From positions 1-64,000 of the forward strand of contig NZ_RHNW01000008.1 in the NCBI RefSeq assembly GCF_003946045.1: a DNA stretch of 64,000 bases, written 5' to 3'. The notes under the pieces are model-generated. The model saw nothing but the letters and a program-made list of their open reading frames with translations. It made no database searches and was not told the origin of the DNA. The position numbers were made by a program, and so were the translations under genes. The DNA is from Levilactobacillus mulengensis (GTDB lineage: Bacteria; Bacillota; Bacilli; Lactobacillales; Lactobacillaceae). The number at the start of each line of letters is the position of its first letter. The first letter of the stretch is position 1. Shown here one piece after another: positions 25,245-33,762 of the stretch.

Positions 25245-26801
25245 ATGCCAAACTTTGAATCCAATAATCACCGTGGCAACCATTATAACCGCCACGACCA
25301 TAATGACCGGCAAGACCGGCGCGGCAACGACCGTAACCGCAATGACCGGCACAGTTACCGCGACCAACGCGGAGACAACCGCCACGACCGCGGCTACAAC
25401 GACCGGCGCCGGCAGGAACGGGAAGCCCCCAGTGTCGAGGTCGAAGTTGGCCAACGTTTCCCACTGACCATCAAGCGCATGGGCATCAACGGCGAAGGAA
25501 TCGGCTACTACAAGCGGATGACCGTCTTCGTGCCCGGCGCCCTGACCGGTGAAGAGGCCGTCGTCGAGGTCACCAACGTGGCGACCCGCTACTTACGCGG
25601 CAAGGTCCACCGGATTCGCCTCGCCAGTCCGCACCGCGTTGAGCCCCGCGACAGCTATGCCGATGAGGTCGGTGGCTTCGAACTGGAACATTTAGCTTAT
25701 CCCGAACAATTGGCCTTCAAACGCGACATCGTGGCCCAATCCCTGGAGCGCTACCAACCCCAAGGCTTCCGCAGTTACGATCTCCGGCCAACGCTCGGCA
25801 TGACCGACCCTTACGGCTACCGCAACAAGGCCCAATTTCAGGTTCGGCGCAACGCCGACGGTAAAATTGAAGCTGGACTGTACGCCGAACGCAGCCATGA
25901 TTTAGTCGACCTGACGACCTGCTCCGTACAAATGCCGGCAACCATGACCGTCATGCGCGCCGTCGTGGCTATGCTCCAAGACCTGGACATGCCCATCTAC
26001 GATGAAGAAGCCGGCTCCGGTATCGTGAAAACACTGGTCGTTCGGGCCGCCGCGCACACCGACGACGTCCAACTGACCATCATCACCAACTCCCAGAAGC
26101 TGCCCCGCAAGCACGAATTGCTGGACCGCATCGCCGCAGAGCTGCCCCAAGTGACCTCCGTCATGCAAAACGTCAACCCCGGGAAGACCTCACTGGTCTG
26201 GGGCGACGAGACCAAGCATTTGGCCGGCAACGACGCGATCACTGAAAAATTAGACGGCTTATCTTTCAAACTATCCGCTCGTGCGTTTCTACAATTGAAC
26301 CCGAGCCAGATGGAAGTCCTCTACGGTGAGGCCAAGAAGGCCCTGGACCTCCAACCGGGCGAGACCGTGGTCGATGCCTACTCCGGTATCGGAACGATTG
26401 GCCTGTCCTTAGCCGACGTGGCCGAAGAGGTTCGCGGGATGGATGTCATCCCCGAAGCCGTCGACGATGCCAACGCCAACGCGGCCGCTAACGGCATTAC
26501 CAACGCCCATTACGAAGTTGGGACCGCCGAAGAGCTGTTGCCGAAATGGCTGATGGCGGGCTTCCGGCCGGACTCAATCGTGGTCGATCCACCCCGTACT
26601 GGTCTGGACGACACGCTGATCGATACCATCCTCGGCGTGCGCCCCGAGAAGTTCGTCTACATTTCCTGCAACCCCTCGACCTTGGCCAAGGACCTGGTCA
26701 AATTAACCAGCGATTACCAGGTCGATTATATCCAATCCGTGGACATGATGCCCCAAACGGCCCGGTGCGAAGCGGTCGTCAAACTAAGTCGCCGTCAATA
26801 G
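25245..26801 (+). CDS. RlmD/RumA-family 23S rRNA (uracil-5-)-methyltransferase, Fe-S ligands absent
   Basis: A 518-residue SAM-dependent RNA m5U methyltransferase. Residues 1-62 are a low-complexity Asn/Arg/Asp/His head (RHDHNDRQDRRGNDRNRNDRH). A TRAM domain follows (about 65-125), then the SAM domain with VVDAYSGIGTIGLSLA (about 372), the nucleophile loop VYISCNPSTLAKDL (Cys near 473) and the base Glu in PQTARCEAVVKL. The stretch that in RumA holds the CxxxxxCGGC cluster ligands reads DSYADEVGGFELEHL, with no cysteine. The target uridine (1939 or 747) cannot be told. AGGAG before the ATG supports the start. Confidence 0.88.
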   Translation: MPNFESNNHRGNHYNRHDHNDRQDRRGNDRNRNDRHSYRDQRGDNRHDRGYNDRRRQEREAPSVEVEVGQRFPLTIKRMGINGEGIGYYKRMTVFVPGALTGEEAVVEVTNVATRYLRGKVHRIRLASPHRVEPRDSYADEVGGFELEHLAYPEQLAFKRDIVAQSLERYQPQGFRSYDLRPTLGMTDPYGYRNKAQFQVRRNADGKIEAGLYAERSHDLVDLTTCSVQMPATMTVMRAVVAMLQDLDMPIYDEEAGSGIVKTLVVRAAAHTDDVQLTIITNSQKLPRKHELLDRIAAELPQVTSVMQNVNPGKTSLVWGDETKHLAGNDAITEKLDGLSFKLSARAFLQLNPSQMEVLYGEAKKALDLQPGETVVDAYSGIGTIGLSLADVAEEVRGMDVIPEAVDDANANAAANGITNAHYEVGTAEELLPKWLMAGFRPDSIVVDPPRTGLDDTLIDTILGVRPEKFVYISCNPSTLAKDLVKLTSDYQVDYIQSVDMMPQTARCEAVVKLSRRQ

Positions 26802-26877
26802 ATTAATAGGCAGCATGCACTTTTCGTGTTAGACTTTTAGTTAAACATTGGTTGTGGGTTAGGAACTAGTTCGCCTT

Positions 26878-27103
26878 ACTGGGTAGTGAAAACAAGTCGC
26901 GACCTGACGCGTTCCCGGCGGCGGGTTCAACCAGCCCTGCTGTGGGGGCCGGCTCCAGCCTGTGGAGCGGTCTGGGGCCTCGCCTTGAAACCTCGCTGAA
27001 AATCGCAAGTTTCCAAGGTCGTCCCGTGCTCTAGGCTGAGTAAGAACCTCAGCCAAGACCACCGACACAGCTGGTCAGGTTGACCCGCCTCTGGTCACTC
27101 ACA
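26878..27103 (-). repeat. Dispersed element, subfamily A (copy A4)
   Basis: The A-module hairpin on the minus strand is GGTCTTGGCTGAG, loop GTTCTTA, CTCAGCCTAGAGC. The core hairpin arms are CTTGGAAAC..GGTTTCAAGG-like. It starts about 75 bp after the methyltransferase stop and is antisense to it. Confidence 0.82.
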
Positions 27104-27320
27104 TGGATTACGATGGCTTCATTACCCGTGTGGCTCACGTTAGCTGATGATCCACTGGATTATTTTCCACGTGTGCCTGTACGTGACTACCTTATGGTTT
27201 GAGTTAACCAGCAATCTATTAGTCACTTAACGGATTAATTGGATTACTAGTACCACCCGATGTTTGGACAAACACCCAATCAATAATACCTATCGAATTT
27301 TTAGAAAGTTGGCAAATGAC

Positions 27321-27770
27321 ATGCAAGATCCTTTCAAGGGCTTTAACGACGATGACGATGATCAAAACAATCAAAATGGTAACGGCCCTCAAGGACTGCC
27401 GTTACCCCCAAACTATGCGACCGTCGTTAACCCTGAGACGGGGAATATGCGGATCGCCAAGGTTGGTTTCTCGTGGACGATGTTCTTCTTCAGTCCCCTC
27501 CCCAGCATTTTTCGGGCGGACTGGTATAACTTCCTATGTATTGTCGGCGTTGAGTTGGGCGCGTTCATGCTCCTGTCGATGACCACGACTGCCAGCCAGT
27601 TTGCCGTAATCATCAACTCCTCCTTCACCCTGTTCTTCGGGCTGGTATGGGGGTCGCTCTACAACTTGATGTACTTCAAGCATCTATTCAACCGCGGTTT
27701 CCGCCCAGCAGATGAGCGGTCACGCGACCTCTTAACGCGGACCCATTACTGGTCCCAACCTAAAGAGTAA
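27321..27770 (+). CDS. DUF2628-like small membrane protein
   Basis: A 149-residue membrane protein. The acidic, Asn-rich N-terminus (FNDDDDDQNNQNGNGPQG) is followed by KVGFSWTMFFFSPLPSIFRADW, typical of DUF2628 proteins, and two or three spans (YNFLCIVGVELGAFMLL; FAVIINSSFTLFFGLVWGSLYNLMY). The frame opens with a TTG at 27264, but the ATG at 27321 with GAAAG upstream is more likely. It is monocistronic with its own terminator. Function unknown. Confidence 0.7.
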   Translation: MQDPFKGFNDDDDDQNNQNGNGPQGLPLPPNYATVVNPETGNMRIAKVGFSWTMFFFSPLPSIFRADWYNFLCIVGVELGAFMLLSMTTTASQFAVIINSSFTLFFGLVWGSLYNLMYFKHLFNRGFRPADERSRDLLTRTHYWSQPKE

Positions 27771-27808
27771 GTGGCTTAGGGATTCGGTTACTAAATTTTA
27801 CCTAAACG

Positions 27809-27851
27809 AAAAGGATTGACTCAGCTTTGATGGCTGGATCAATCCTTTTTT
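27809..27851 (+). terminator. Terminator of the DUF2628-like gene
   Basis: AAAAGGATTGA and TCAATCCTTTT around a 19-nt loop, followed by T residues. Confidence 0.85.
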
Positions 27852-28081
27852 GGTGCAGATGATTTTCTGTTTTAGACGTTAAACGCGAGAATACAAAATC
27901 CGTTATATCAAACCATTTAAATGCTGATATGGAGGGCTTTTAGGCGGTTATTCGTCCTAACTCTGGTACACTGAATTTTGTAGAGAAGTTAATGACGACC
28001 GGCAAATCTAATTGTAAGGGACTGGGGCTTATGACGTGAGTTGTAAGAGCGTTTCACCATACCAAGCGAAAGGAGGTTGCC

Positions 28082-28237
28082 TTGTCTTGGATAGCTGTCA
28101 CGTTACTTGACCTAGTCGCTTTTGGCGTTGTTTTGATATCGCTCTGTACTTTGTTGGTACACCGATTGACGAGCCTCGTTAAGGCTATCGTTAAGTTTCA
28201 AAAGACGTGGCGCCAATTTAAACACCCGGACAAATAA
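28082..28237 (+). CDS. Type I toxin-like small membrane peptide
   Basis: A 51-residue peptide starting from TTG, 5 nt after AGGAGG (28071-28076). It has one hydrophobic span (WIAVTLLDLVAFGVVLISLCTLLV) and then a basic tail (HRLTSLVKAIVKFQKTWRQFKHPDK). The downstream hairpin and a convergent promoter at 28358-28363 give the layout of Fst/Lpt-type type I modules: a toxin mRNA and a convergent antisense RNA overlapping at a shared terminator. A truncated second copy of the 3' part follows. The toxin action (membrane damage) is inferred from this architecture only. Confidence 0.65.
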   Translation: MSWIAVTLLDLVAFGVVLISLCTLLVHRLTSLVKAIVKFQKTWRQFKHPDK

Positions 28238-28238
28238 A

Positions 28239-28278
28239 AATCGCCCTCTGAACTTCCACAGTCTAGGACGATTTTTGT
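28239..28278. terminator. Shared terminator of toxin mRNA and antisense RNA
   Basis: AAAATCG.CCT and AGG.CGATTTTT form a hairpin with T (plus) and T-equivalent (minus) runs on both sides, as expected for convergent type I transcripts. Confidence 0.75.
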
Positions 28279-28352
28279 TCGGTTTATAACTGTCGGTCGT
28301 GAATAACGACTCTGCCATTGGCGGGGGTGCTCTAACACCTTCGCCTTTGTTG
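28240..28352 (-). ncRNA. Candidate antitoxin RNA (copy 1)
   Basis: A minus-strand extended -10, TGGTATACT (TATACT at 28358-28363), lies just upstream of a stretch that is nearly repeated 215 bp further on. The transcript would run through GCACCCCCGCC to the shared terminator and overlap the 3' end of the toxin mRNA. Confidence 0.55.
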
Positions 28353-28399
28353 CGTTTAGTATACCATGAGAGTTAACTGATTCCCACCATTTAAATCTA

Positions 28400-28452
28400 T
28401 CACTAAGTTACAAAAGACGTGGCATGACTTTAAACATCCTGACAAACTAAAA
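28400..28452 (+). pseudogene. Truncated 3' copy of the toxin gene
   Basis: Translating gives KSITKLQKTWHDFKHPDKL, matching the tail KAIVKFQKTWRQFKHPDK of the intact peptide. There is no start, ribosome binding site or membrane segment before it. It is a decayed tandem duplicate. Confidence 0.7.
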
Positions 28453-28567
28453 TCGTCCTCTAAATTTTCGGCGGTTTAGAACGATTCATTGTCTGTTATA
28501 AAAACTGTTGATTGTAAACAACGACTCTACCATCGGCGGGGGTGGTCCAACACCTTCGCCTTTGTTG
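28450..28567 (-). ncRNA. Candidate orphan antitoxin RNA (copy 2)
   Basis: It repeats copy 1 (promoter TGGTATACT at 28573-28580, the GGCGGGGGTGnTCnAACACC block, a terminator hairpin AAATCG.CCT/CGATT) but now faces only the truncated toxin. If transcribed, it could still act in trans on the intact toxin mRNA. Confidence 0.5.
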
Positions 28568-28632
28568 CACTGAGTATACCATGTAGCACTCAAAATTCAC
28601 AAAGTTTTTATCTCGTAAATACCATTCAGTCA

Positions 28633-29376
28633 CTAAGCCTGCTTGGTTGGGTAGATTGTAAACTCGTTAACATTGACCTCGGCCGGTTGGTCGATAGCGA
28701 AGTTGACCACGCGCGCGATGGCATCTGGGGTGATTCCAACTGCATCGTACAATTGGTCCATGCCCTGTTTGGCCGTAGCATCCGTAATCGTGTGCAATAA
28801 TTCCGTATTGATGGCGGCTGGATACAGCGTGGCCGTCCGGATGTTGGTCCCTTCCTGAGCACTTTCAGTCCGGATAACTTCCATTAAATTCCGCACCGCA
28901 AACTTCGTGGCACCGTAAACCCCAGCGCCAGGGAAACTCTTGATGCCGGCAACAGAAGAGGTCGTGACGATTTGGCCATGCTTTTGCGCGGTGAAGTCAG
29001 GCATCACAGCGGCGACCCCGTTGAGCACCCCTTTCAAATTAATGTCGATCATGTCGTTCCATTCCTGCGTCTTCAGCGCACTGATGGGTGAAGTCGGCAT
29101 AATGCCGGCATTGTTGAAGATGACGTCGATTCCGCCAAATTGAGACTTAGCCAGGTCAACCAATCCCCGAACTTCAGCGGCATCCCGCACATCGGTCACC
29201 TGGTAAGCAGCCTGCCCGCCAGCAGCGGTAATTTCTTGGACCAGACTCTGTAACCGGTCTTCACGCCGCGCGCCCAGAACCACTTTGGCGCCATTACTAG
29301 CCAACAATTTCGCGGTCGCAGCCCCAATCCCTGAGGATGCCCCGGTAATCACAACAACTTTATTTGCAACAGTCAT
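28633..29376 (-). CDS. Short-chain dehydrogenase/reductase
   Basis: A 247-residue classical SDR. TGASSGIGAATA (about residues 12-23), NNAGIMPTSP, the catalytic Ser in TTSSVAGIKS and GVYGATKFAVRNL (Tyr/Lys) are all present. GARREDR after beta-2 suggests NADP(H). TAGGAGC 9 nt before the ATG at 29376 sets the start. The C-terminal segment PAEVNVNEFTIYPTKQA is typical of the YdfG/serine-3-dehydrogenase-like branch. It is monocistronic, and the true substrate is unknown. It is only distantly like the SDR at 21.9 kb, so the two are not a recent duplication. Confidence 0.9.
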   Translation of the reverse strand: MTVANKVVVITGASSGIGAATAKLLASNGAKVVLGARREDRLQSLVQEITAAGGQAAYQVTDVRDAAEVRGLVDLAKSQFGGIDVIFNNAGIMPTSPISALKTQEWNDMIDINLKGVLNGVAAVMPDFTAQKHGQIVTTSSVAGIKSFPGAGVYGATKFAVRNLMEVIRTESAQEGTNIRTATLYPAAINTELLHTITDATAKQGMDQLYDAVGITPDAIARVVNFAIDQPAEVNVNEFTIYPTKQA

Positions 29377-29627
29377 AAATAAATCGCTCCTATCTCGTAA
29401 TTGATGCATTTAGTATATGAGGTTCGAGCGACTCGAAGTCAAGCGTCCGGTTGAAATTAATTTTTGACTGACGACAGGGATACGGGCAACGCCTTATTGT
29501 GCCGTACTGACAGGCTGGAACGGCAACGGTTAACGCCCAACTTGCCAGGCCAAAATAACTTTAATCCCAACAATACAAAACACCTCGCTACACAGTCCGG
29601 ATCACTAACTGCGGGTTAGGCCAGTCT

Positions 29628-29903
29628 CAGCCGCAGGGATGGTGAAAATGAGCCAACTGGGTAAGTATCAGTGACCAGAGGCAGGCCAAGATTCGCAGCT
29701 GTGTCGATGGTCTTGACTGAGCGATTTTCTCAGTTTAGACCATGGGACGACCTTGGAGACTGTGAATTTCAGGCTCCAAGGCGAGACGGAAGACCGCTCC
29801 TCAGGCTGGAGTCGTTCCCCACAGCAGGGTATCTTGAGTCTGCCGGCGGGAACGACTTGCTTGCTCACCGTGACGCGGCTCATTTTCACCAGCCCGGAGG
29901 CAA
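29628..29903 (+). repeat. Dispersed element, subfamily A with full outer arms (copy A5)
   Basis: Outer arms CAGCCGCAGGGATGGTGAAAATGAGCC and GGCTCATTTTCACCAGCCCGGAGG are those of B elements, but the inside has the A module (ATGGTCTTGACTGAG, loop CGATTTT, CTCAGTTTAGACCAT) before the common core. This copy links the two subfamilies. It reads with the DUF368 gene downstream. Confidence 0.88.
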
Positions 29904-30025
29904 TGACAACGACCAACCCGCAAATGTTAAGTTATCCTGTGATTGTGGGGGAGTGATTGCCTCCGCCCACCAATTCTGGTATCTTAGGGGAAAACGCGAA
30001 CCGACGAACTAAGGAGAAGACGCTT

Positions 30026-30883
30026 ATGCAAACGACTCGACCCGACAGCCCGGTGAAACGCTTCTTTAAAGGCATCATCATCGCCCTGGGCTTCATCCTC
30101 CCCGGTGTTTCTGGCGGGGTATTGGCCGCCATCCTCGGAATTTACGAACGACTCCTGGGTTTCATGGCCCATTTCCGCCAAAATTTCAAACGGGACTTCT
30201 GGTACTTTGTGCCGGTTGGCCTGGGTGGCATCGTGAGCATCGCCCTGTTATCCGCCCCGCTGGAATACTTGCTAGACCACTGGCAGGTCATTGTCCTCTG
30301 GGGCTTTGCCGGCGCCATTGTCGGCACCCTACCGGCATTGACTCAAACCGCCAGCTCCCAAACACCCCGGGACGGCATCGACCACCTCTGGTTCTGGGGC
30401 ACGCTGTTGATCAGCGGCGGCCTCCTGTATTTCATGAGTGACCTTTTTGGCACCCTGCCCGCTAATTTCTGGGGCTTCGTGGTGGCCGGCGCCCTGATTG
30501 CACTGGGTGTCCTGGTCCCCGGGCTGAGTCCGTCGAACCTCCTGTTGATTCTGGGACTATTCACGCCCATGTTGACTGGCTTTAAAAATTTCGACATTCT
30601 GGGCGTCTACCTGCCGATTGCGCTGGGTGGCATCCTAGCCATGGCGCTCTTCTCTAAGAGCATGGACTACCTGATTCACCATTTTCATTCGCGAGTCTAC
30701 CACTTCATTCTGGGTATCGTGACCGCCAGCACCATTTTGATTCTCGTCCCCAACAGTCACGCCGCCGAGAGCATTTCGTATGCCGGTGCGACCTGGCTAA
30801 CGCTAGTGTGGAGCGCCCTGGCGCTGGTCGCAGGGATTGCCCTAGGCTATTGGATGAGTCAGCTCGAGGAAAAATATAAGTAA
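30026..30883 (+). CDS. DUF368 (PopT-like) undecaprenyl-phosphate translocase
   Basis: A 285-residue integral membrane protein of the DUF368 family, with about eight or nine spans. The duplicated signature is visible as GFILPGVSGGVLAAILGIYE (about 20-40) and GVLVPGLSPSNLLLILGLFTPM (about 165-190). DUF368 proteins recycle undecaprenyl phosphate across the membrane for wall synthesis. AAGGAG 9 nt before the ATG at 30026 marks the start; the frame is open from 29957. A terminator follows at once. The assignment to the family is firm; the lipid substrate is by analogy. Confidence 0.87.
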   Translation: MQTTRPDSPVKRFFKGIIIALGFILPGVSGGVLAAILGIYERLLGFMAHFRQNFKRDFWYFVPVGLGGIVSIALLSAPLEYLLDHWQVIVLWGFAGAIVGTLPALTQTASSQTPRDGIDHLWFWGTLLISGGLLYFMSDLFGTLPANFWGFVVAGALIALGVLVPGLSPSNLLLILGLFTPMLTGFKNFDILGVYLPIALGGILAMALFSKSMDYLIHHFHSRVYHFILGIVTASTILILVPNSHAAESISYAGATWLTLVWSALALVAGIALGYWMSQLEEKYK

Positions 30884-30887
30884 ATGA

Positions 30888-30926
30888 TGGACCATCCAAC
30901 TGGCAGCCTAGTTGGATGGTTTTTTA
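30888..30926 (+). terminator. Terminator of the DUF368 gene
   Basis: ACCATCCAACT and AGTTGGATGGT with six T residues. Confidence 0.88.
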
Positions 30927-31035
30927 ATGCGCGTGAAAATAAATCTATCTTGCTAAAAAAATCCACGTTCTTTTTACGCAGTTAACCTATGGAAGCCAAA
31001 ATTCAGGTCCCTATTCGGAGGGATTCTTTGCTTTT

Positions 31036-31055
31036 TGATAGCAGATTGGCTATCA
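31036..31055. promoter_or_regulatory. Operator-like inverted repeat of the HigBA-type module
   Basis: TGATAGC, 6 nt, GCTATCA lies just before the ribosome binding site of the toxin gene. Autoregulation by the antitoxin is expected for this family. Confidence 0.65.
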
Positions 31056-31068
31056 TAGGAGGTGCAAT

Positions 31069-31422
31069 TTGATTGAATTTGATTACTATAGTTGGTCTGA
31101 ATTTCAAAAATTTTTGTCGTCATTGCCACAAAAAGATGAAATTGAACTCGCATCAACCATCTCAAAGATTCAGAAGTACGGCATGCAGATTGCCAAACAA
31201 CAGGGTTGGGTCAAGAAATTGGCCCGTAACCTATTCGAAATTAGAACGCAACGTGCACACAATATTCAACGAATTATCTATTTTCACATCGAAAATGACC
31301 AGTATATTATCACACATGGTTTTACCAAGAAAACACAGAAGACCCCTCTGAAGGAAATCAGCAAGGGACGTCAACGAAGAATTATCTATCTAACCAGAAA
31401 GGATCACCCTCATGACAACTAA
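31069..31422 (+). CDS. higB: HigB/RelE-superfamily toxin
   Basis: A 117-residue protein of the phage-derived Gp49-like/HigB group of mRNA interferases. It starts from TTG, 6 nt after AGGAGG (MIEFDYYSWSEFQKFLSSLPQKDEIEL). The conserved core is GWVKKLARNLFEIRTQRAHNIQRIIYFHIEND, followed by ITHGFTKKTQKTPLKEI with the typical FxKKTQKTP block. The toxin precedes the antitoxin, as in higBA, and the genes overlap by 11 bp. Confidence 0.85.
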   Translation: MIEFDYYSWSEFQKFLSSLPQKDEIELASTISKIQKYGMQIAKQQGWVKKLARNLFEIRTQRAHNIQRIIYFHIENDQYIITHGFTKKTQKTPLKEISKGRQRRIIYLTRKDHPHDN

Positions 31423-31690
31423 AATTGATGCCTATATTGCCAAACGAAGTGCTGAGGACCCAACTTTCGCCAAAGCTGCAAAGCAACAAAGTCTAAACCT
31501 TGACGTCGCCGTTGCCGTCACTCGCCTGCGGGCAGAACAAAAAATGAGCCAGCGCGAATTCGCCCGGTTAGTGGGTAAACCCCAATCAACCATCGCCCGC
31601 ATTGAAGAGGGTAAGATGAACGTCTCGGTCCTGTTGCTCAAGGAAATTGCCATTGCCGTCAACAAAGAACTATCCATCCAATTTATTTAA
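31412..31690 (+). CDS. higA: HigA-type XRE antitoxin
   Basis: A 92-residue XRE-family antitoxin. The helix-turn-helix runs over about residues 42-70 (RAEQKMSQREFARLVGKPQSTIARIEEGK). The N-terminal part (IDAYIAKRSAEDPTFAKAAKQQSLNLDVAVAV) would wrap the toxin. It overlaps the toxin gene, and a bidirectional terminator follows. It probably binds the inverted repeat at 31036-31055. Confidence 0.87.
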   Translation: MTTKIDAYIAKRSAEDPTFAKAAKQQSLNLDVAVAVTRLRAEQKMSQREFARLVGKPQSTIARIEEGKMNVSVLLLKEIAIAVNKELSIQFI

Positions 31691-31695
31691 CGCCA

Positions 31696-31734
31696 AAACA
31701 GCTAACCCGCCGTAAAGTGGATTAGCTGTTTTTA
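31696..31734. terminator. Bidirectional terminator
   Basis: AACAGCTAA and TTAGCTGTT, with T runs on both strands, between higA (plus) and glpK (minus). Confidence 0.85.
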
Positions 31735-31741
31735 TTTACGC

Positions 31742-33259
31742 TTAATCTTGATTAGGTTTAAACGCCCGCGTTGCCGCAACGGCCTGTTGCCAGCCTGCAT
31801 AGAGGCGGTGCCGTTGGTCATCGTCCATGTTTGGCGTGAAGGTCCGGCTAGCATTTCTGATTTCCTTGATCTCATCAATGCTCTGCCAGAAGCCCACGGC
31901 CAGGCCGGCCACGATAGCCGCTCCCATCGCCGTGGTTTCCTCATCGGCGGCTCGTTGAACGGGAATATTTAAAATATCCGCCTGGAACTGCATCAGGTAG
32001 CGGTTCCGCGAGGCCCCACCATCGGCCATCAATTCGGGCACCTTGATTCCGGTATCCTGCTTCATCGTCAACAGAACATCGCGTGTCTGGTACGCAATCG
32101 ACTGCAGAGTCGCCTTCACGAAGTCGTTCCGGTCGGTCCCGCGGGTCAGACCGAAGACAGCTCCTTTGGCGTCCGGATCCCAGTACGGCGCACCCAGTCC
32201 GTTAAAGGCGGGCACAACGTAGACTTCATCCTCGTCGGTCGAGGCCATGGCCGCTTGCCGGGATTCGGGCACGCTACTGATGATCTGCATGCTTTCGTGC
32301 AGCCAAGCCAGCGCGGTCCCGGCCACCAAAATGGACCCTTCGAGCGCGTAGGTCACCTCGCCGTTCATTTCATAAGCAATCGTCGTCAATAGGTTGTGCT
32401 TCGACAGTTGCGGTTCTTTCCCGGTGTTCATCATGACGAAAGCCCCGTCGCCATAAGTGTTCTTGACGGTCCCGGGTTCCACGGCCAGCTGGCCCAGCAA
32501 GGCCGCCGACTGGTCCCCGACGATTCCTGCGATGGGCACTTCCACCCCGTAAAATTGGAAATTCTGGGTGACGCCGTAGACTTCCGAACTCGATTTAACC
32601 TCCGGCAACATGGCCGCCGGGATGTTGAGCCAGCTTAAAATATCCTGGTCCCATTCCAACGTGTGAATGTTGAAGAGCATGGTCCGACTCGCGTTACTGT
32701 AGTCGGTGACGTGAATATTTCCGCCAGACAATTTCCAAGCCAGCCAACTATCCACGGTCCCAAAGAGCAACTCACCATTTTCGGCACGTTCTTGAGCACC
32801 CGGCACGTGGTCTAAAATCCAGCGCACCTTGGTCGCACTGAAGTACGCGTCGACCACCAGACCGGTCTTTTCCTTAATCGTTTCCGCCCGGCCCGCCGCG
32901 ACCAATTCCTTGGCCAGGGGCGCCGTCTGTTGACTTTGCCAACCAATGGCATGATAAATGGGTTCGCCGGTAACCTTATCCCACACAATCGTGGTTTCCC
33001 GTTGGCTACTGATCCCGATGGCCTGGATATTTTCCGGGTGAATCGACGCATCGATCAGCGCGCTCGCAATCACGGACAACACACTGTTCCAAATCTCATT
33101 GGCATCGGATTCGACCCAGCCCTTGTGTGGATAATACTGGGGAACCTCCTTGTAGCCTTCGATGACCTTGCGCCCAGTATGATCGAAAATCATTGCCCGC
33201 GTGCTACTGGTTCCTTGGTCGATCGCTAAGATATAGTTTTCCGGCTGTTTAAGTGCCAT
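31742..33259 (-). CDS. glpK: Glycerol kinase lacking the HPr phosphorylation histidine
   Basis: A 505-residue FGGY kinase that converts glycerol to glycerol 3-phosphate. It opens [18 protein letters not shown], with later [20 protein letters not shown] and [13 protein letters not shown]. In most Firmicute enzymes HPr phosphorylates a histidine in the YHFYG/YHFFG loop; here the loop reads [13 protein letters not shown], so the His position is Gln. Next to it [10 protein letters not shown] and [13 protein letters not shown] also depart from the usual GDQQAAL and TYGTG. GGAGGGAG before the ATG at 33259 sets the start. No glpF or glpO lies beside it. A cre-like site upstream suggests CcpA control. 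Confidence 0.93.
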   Translation of the reverse strand: MALKQPENYILAIDQGTSSTRAMIFDHTGRKVIEGYKEVPQYYPHKGWVESDANEIWNSVLSVIASALIDASIHPENIQAIGISSQRETTIVWDKVTGEPIYHAIGWQSQQTAPLAKELVAAGRAETIKEKTGLVVDAYFSATKVRWILDHVPGAQERAENGELLFGTVDSWLAWKLSGGNIHVTDYSNASRTMLFNIHTLEWDQDILSWLNIPAAMLPEVKSSSEVYGVTQNFQFYGVEVPIAGIVGDQSAALLGQLAVEPGTVKNTYGDGAFVMMNTGKEPQLSKHNLLTTIAYEMNGEVTYALEGSILVAGTALAWLHESMQIISSVPESRQAAMASTDEDEVYVVPAFNGLGAPYWDPDAKGAVFGLTRGTDRNDFVKATLQSIAYQTRDVLLTMKQDTGIKVPELMADGGASRNRYLMQFQADILNIPVQRAADEETTAMGAAIVAGLAVGFWQSIDEIKEIRNASRTFTPNMDDDQRHRLYAGWQQAVAATRAFKPNQD

Positions 33260-33288
33260 ATGTAAAACTCCCTCCAAAATATCACTGT

Positions 33289-33302
33289 GGTAAGCGGTTC
33301 CA
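33289..33302 (-). promoter_or_regulatory. cre-like (CcpA) site upstream of glpK
   Basis: On the minus strand TGGAACCGCTTACC matches the cre consensus at 12 of 14 positions. TATGAT at 33317-33322 would be the -10, placing the site downstream of the start of transcription. Confidence 0.5.
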
Positions 33303-33394
33303 AATTCGCTGCGTCTATCATAGCACGCCGCTTGTGAAAAACGCTAGAGTTTGCCCCAACCTCCTCCGCCCTTGAAACTTTCTTAAGGTTTGAG

Positions 33395-33596
33395 CGGCTG
33401 TTTCCCGCCTCCGGCCTCCAGGGATTCCACCTGCTGTGGGGCCCGGTTCCGGCCTGAGAAGCGGTCCGCCACCTCGCTTTGAAGCCTCGCTAAGACCCGC
33501 GAGTCTCCAAAGTCGTCCCGTGCTGTAAGGCCGGGAAAGTTCACCCGGTCTAACACCACCGACACAGCTGGCTCCATCCCTGGCTGCCTGCGGCTA
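33395..33596 (-). repeat. Dispersed element, subfamily A (copy A6)
   Basis: The A-module hairpin is GTGTTAGACCGGG, loop TGAACTTT, CCCGGCCTTACAGCAC. The core hairpin is CTTTGGAGAC/GCTTCAAAG-like. It lies upstream of the glpK promoter, on the same strand. Confidence 0.85.
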
Positions 33597-33762
33597 ACAT
33601 CCGTTCAACCCGTTAAGTGGCGGTCCTGATTGTGTTTCAATTGTTCTTGAAGTCAGCTTCTGACTGTCATTGCCCTTCCTGGACCTGTTTGATTTGACAA
33701 CGACTTAATAGCTAAGGTTAGCTAACTAAACGCCTTAAACACGTTCTATTAAGCTGAGCTAT

